The notes under the pieces are model-generated. The model did not search any database and was not told where the DNA came from. It saw only the letters and a list, made by a program, of their open reading frames with translations. Shown piece by piece: positions 14,338 to 15,944 of a DNA stretch of 15,944 nucleotides. Both the position numbers and the translations under genes were made by a program. Source of the DNA: Chloroflexota bacterium (GTDB lineage: Bacteria > Chloroflexota > Anaerolineae > Aggregatilineales > UBA2796); assembly GCA_017743585.1 (NCBI GenBank), contig JAGHYP010000029.1, positions 1-15,944 of the forward strand. Reading direction: 5' to 3'. The number at the start of each line of letters is the position of its first letter. The first letter of the stretch is position 1.

Positions 14338-15276
14338 CTAGTAGGGCTTCAGCCAGCTATTCAGCCATGCGTAGGCCTTGTAGCGCATGGCAGGCTCGAA
14401 GCCGTTGCCGCGCGGATAGACATAGTGCGTGAGGCGCTGCGGCACGCCGAGCCGTTGATAGGCGGGCAGCGCGCGTTGGTAGATTTCAGCGGCGTCTGTG
14501 CTGTGCGCATCGCCTGCGACAGTCGAGAGCAAGAACGGACGCGGCGCGACCAGTGAGAGAATGTCGTGCAGGTCGGCGATCTGCATCAGGCGCGGCACAA
14601 CAAACTCAATTTGAAACCAACTGCCTTGCCGCACGGTCTCGCGGTAGCTCATCAGACTGCCGTGCGCCACGGTTGCGATCAGGCGCGGCTCGAAGGCGGC
14701 CGCCCAGAGCGCCATGCGCGCGCCGTAGCTCTGCCCGATGAAGCCAAGCCGTGCGCTATCCACTTCAGGGCGCGTGACCAAATAATCCACAGCGCGGCTG
14801 ATATCCGAGATCAAGTGCCGCAGCATGGTCTCGCCGCGCAAGAGCAGGACGGTATATTGCTGCAGGGTATAGGCGGCGTCATAAGCGGCGCCGTTGCTGT
14901 GCGGCGAGCGGCGCTCGCCATACCCGAAGGCATCCGGCGCCATGACGACATAACCGAGCCGCACCAACTCAATGCCGATAGACGGGCGCGTCTCGTCTAC
15001 CATTTCATCTTTGCCTGCAGCGAAGTTGCCGCTGCTGTGATGGCAGATGATAGCAGGGCATGGCGCGCTCGCGCCCTTCGGGATGAGCAGGTGCGCATAG
15101 CTCCACTGATTCGGGCTGACCTGATACTTGACGCGCTCGCGACGGTAGTGCTCGCGCTCAACAACTTCCAACACTTGCGGCGAGAGCGGCGCGGGATCAG
15201 GCGGAGCGCCTAGCACAGAGATCAGCGATTGATGCAGCATCTCAGCCAAATTTGTCTCTGAGGTCGAGCGCACCAT
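14338..15276 (-). CDS. Alpha/beta hydrolase (dienelactone hydrolase / acetyl-esterase-like), catalytic His apparently lost
   Basis: This cytoplasmic-looking protein of 312 residues (no signal peptide) has the alpha/beta-hydrolase order: oxyanion region PAIICHHSSG (75-84; HHSSG in the place of the usual HGxGG), GYVVMAPDAFGYGERR (108-123), nucleophile elbow GFIGQSYGA (178-186; Ser183), and APRPFLLSTVAGDAHS (244-259; Asp256). Family members of this kind hydrolyse esters such as acetylated sugars or dienelactone. The C-terminal place where a GGHGF-type His is expected reads YPRGNGFEPAMR, with Asn291, so activity is doubtful unless another His serves. ATG 15276 has an AGG 7 nt upstream. It is convergent with the surface operon and divergent from ligA. 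The fold is secure; the substrate is not. Confidence 0.82.
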   Translation of the reverse strand: MVRSTSETNLAEMLHQSLISVLGAPPDPAPLSPQVLEVVEREHYRRERVKYQVSPNQWSYAHLLIPKGASAPCPAIICHHSSGNFAAGKDEMVDETRPSIGIELVRLGYVVMAPDAFGYGERRSPHSNGAAYDAAYTLQQYTVLLLRGETMLRHLISDISRAVDYLVTRPEVDSARLGFIGQSYGARMALWAAAFEPRLIATVAHGSLMSYRETVRQGSWFQIEFVVPRLMQIADLHDILSLVAPRPFLLSTVAGDAHSTDAAEIYQRALPAYQRLGVPQRLTHYVYPRGNGFEPAMRYKAYAWLNSWLKPY

Positions 15277-15355
15277 TTTTCTGCCTGTCTGTTATCGCAT
15301 TGAGCCTACTTCATTTATGATTTTTGATCGAAAGTGCCGCCTTTTTCAATGATAA

Positions 15356-15398
15356 TTGACGCTACGCACGACGTATTTTAGAAAATCCGTGCTATACT
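15356..15398 (+). promoter_or_regulatory. Promoter region of ligA
   Basis: Two overlapping sigma70-like solutions occur in the AT-rich divergent region. The first is TTGACG (15356-15361; 5 of 6), a 17-bp spacer and TAGAAA (15379-15384; 4 of 6). The second is an extended -10, TGC-TATACT (15390-15398; 5 of 6 in the hexamer), with no good -35. Either gives a short leader before the ATG at 15435, with GAGAGAG at 15424-15430 as ribosome binding site. Confidence 0.5.
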
Positions 15399-15434
15399 GA
15401 TTGCAGCGCAACCGATGCATCCTGAGAGAGTGCC

Positions 15435-15925
15435 ATGAGCGACCGACCAGATGACTCAGCTGAGCGCGAGGCCGCTGCGCAGCGCGCCGCTGAGCTGCGC
15501 CGTCTGCTGAACGAGCACAACTATCGCTACTTCGTGCTCGCCGCGCCGACCATCAGCGATGCCGAGTATGACCAGCTCTTCGATGAGTTGGAAGCCATAG
15601 AGAGGCGCTATCCTGAGCTGATCACGCCCGATTCGCCCACGCAGCGCGTCGGCGATGACCTTGATGAGCGCCTGCCCAAAGTGACTCATCCCGCGCCGGT
15701 GCTCAGCCTTGCCAAAGCCCACACAGCAGATGAGCTGCGCGCCTGGCAGGCACGCCTTGAGAAAGTCCTCGATACGCGCGCCGCCTTCGCCTACACTGTC
15801 GAGCCGAAATTCGACGGCGTCTCGGTCATCCTGACCTACTCAAATGGCGTCCTGACGCTTGGCGCGACGCGCGGCGATGGCTACACAGGCGATGACGTCA
15901 CGCCGAGCGTACGCACCATTCGCAG
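15435..15925 (+). CDS. ligA: NAD-dependent DNA ligase LigA, N-terminal part (partial)
   Basis: LigA seals nicks in DNA using NAD and is essential in replication and repair. The visible 163 residues start MSDRPDDSAEREAAAQRAAE. They contain the Ia-domain blocks LRRLLNEHNYRYFV (21-34), SDAEYDQLFDELE (41-53) and PDSPTQRVG (65-73), then the adenylation motif EPKFDG with the active-site Lys at 125, and TRGDGYTGDDVT (145-156) followed by VRTIR. All match the family. The reading frame stays open to the end of the window, but from 15926 the sequence is adapter, so the codons after about residue 163 are not genomic. ATG 15435 has GAGAGAG just upstream and a short promoter-proximal leader. The gene is divergent from the hydrolase. 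Confidence 0.96.
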
Positions 15926-15944
15926 CTGTCTCTTATACACATCT
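15926..15944. other. Tn5 mosaic-end / Nextera adapter sequence (artefact)
   Basis: The last 19 bases are CTGTCTCTTATACACATCT, exactly the 19-bp Tn5 transposase mosaic end used in tagmentation libraries. It interrupts ligA right after the VRTIR codons. It is sequencing-adapter carry-over at the contig edge, not a natural transposon end. Confidence 0.95.

Noticed and set aside
14566..15213. Plus-strand frame of 215 codons opposite the alpha/beta hydrolase
   Set aside because: The minus-strand gene has clear hydrolase motifs; this one has none.
15926..15944. Natural Tn5/IS50 end
   Set aside because: The sequence is the engineered 19-bp mosaic end and lies exactly at the sequence edge, so it is library adapter.

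Overview
The window is a GC-rich bacterial chromosome segment, about 60-65% GC by eye, probably from Chloroflexota (Anaerolineae-like). That assignment is an inference from gene style: a DUF2085 membrane protein, Ala/Thr/Asn-rich linkers joined to a WD40 propeller, a short TilS and an SbcC next to a small YfcE-type phosphoesterase. No rRNA, tRNA, CRISPR array, insertion sequence or phage gene was seen. The last 19 bases are an exact Tn5 mosaic-end (Nextera-type) adapter, so this end is an assembly or trimming edge, not genome.

Layout. 1-444 (-): 5' part of a gene for an unidentified membrane-anchored protein. 551-1519 (+): tilS, tRNA(Ile) lysidine synthase. 1752-2540 (+): DUF2085 membrane protein. 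2553-3302 (-): yebC with a clear sigma70-type promoter and Shine-Dalgarno. 3438-4797 (-): a membrane-anchored seven-bladed WD40 protein with an Ala-rich stalk, broken by one extra base at 4557/4558. 4814-7387 (-): sbcC-like SMC ATPase. 7403-8134 (-): YfcE-like metallophosphoesterase. The last three could be one transcript reading phosphoesterase, sbcC, WD40.

8250-14100 (+) looks like one operon for a cell-surface function. It has an FGE/SUMF1-fold secreted protein (probable lipoprotein), two adjacent paralogous membrane-anchored SGNH-fold proteins, a GT-C-type membrane glycosyltransferase-like protein of clearly lower GC, and a third, more distant SGNH protein. Adjacent reading frames touch or overlap (TGATG, TTGA). 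The first SGNH copy has lost the catalytic Ser, the oxyanion Asn, the Asp and the His, yet keeps a 75-codon core nearly identical in protein to the second copy. That suggests a maintained pseudoenzyme paired with an active paralogue. My inference is acyl (e.g. acetyl) transfer to, or removal from, a surface glycan or lipid. No substrate can be read from the sequence.

14090-14275 holds what may be the remnant of a small gene after the operon. 14338-15276 (-) encodes an alpha/beta hydrolase whose expected catalytic His appears to be Asn. After a divergent AT-rich intergenic region with a good extended -10 promoter, ligA (NAD-dependent DNA ligase) starts at 15435 and is cut by the adapter.
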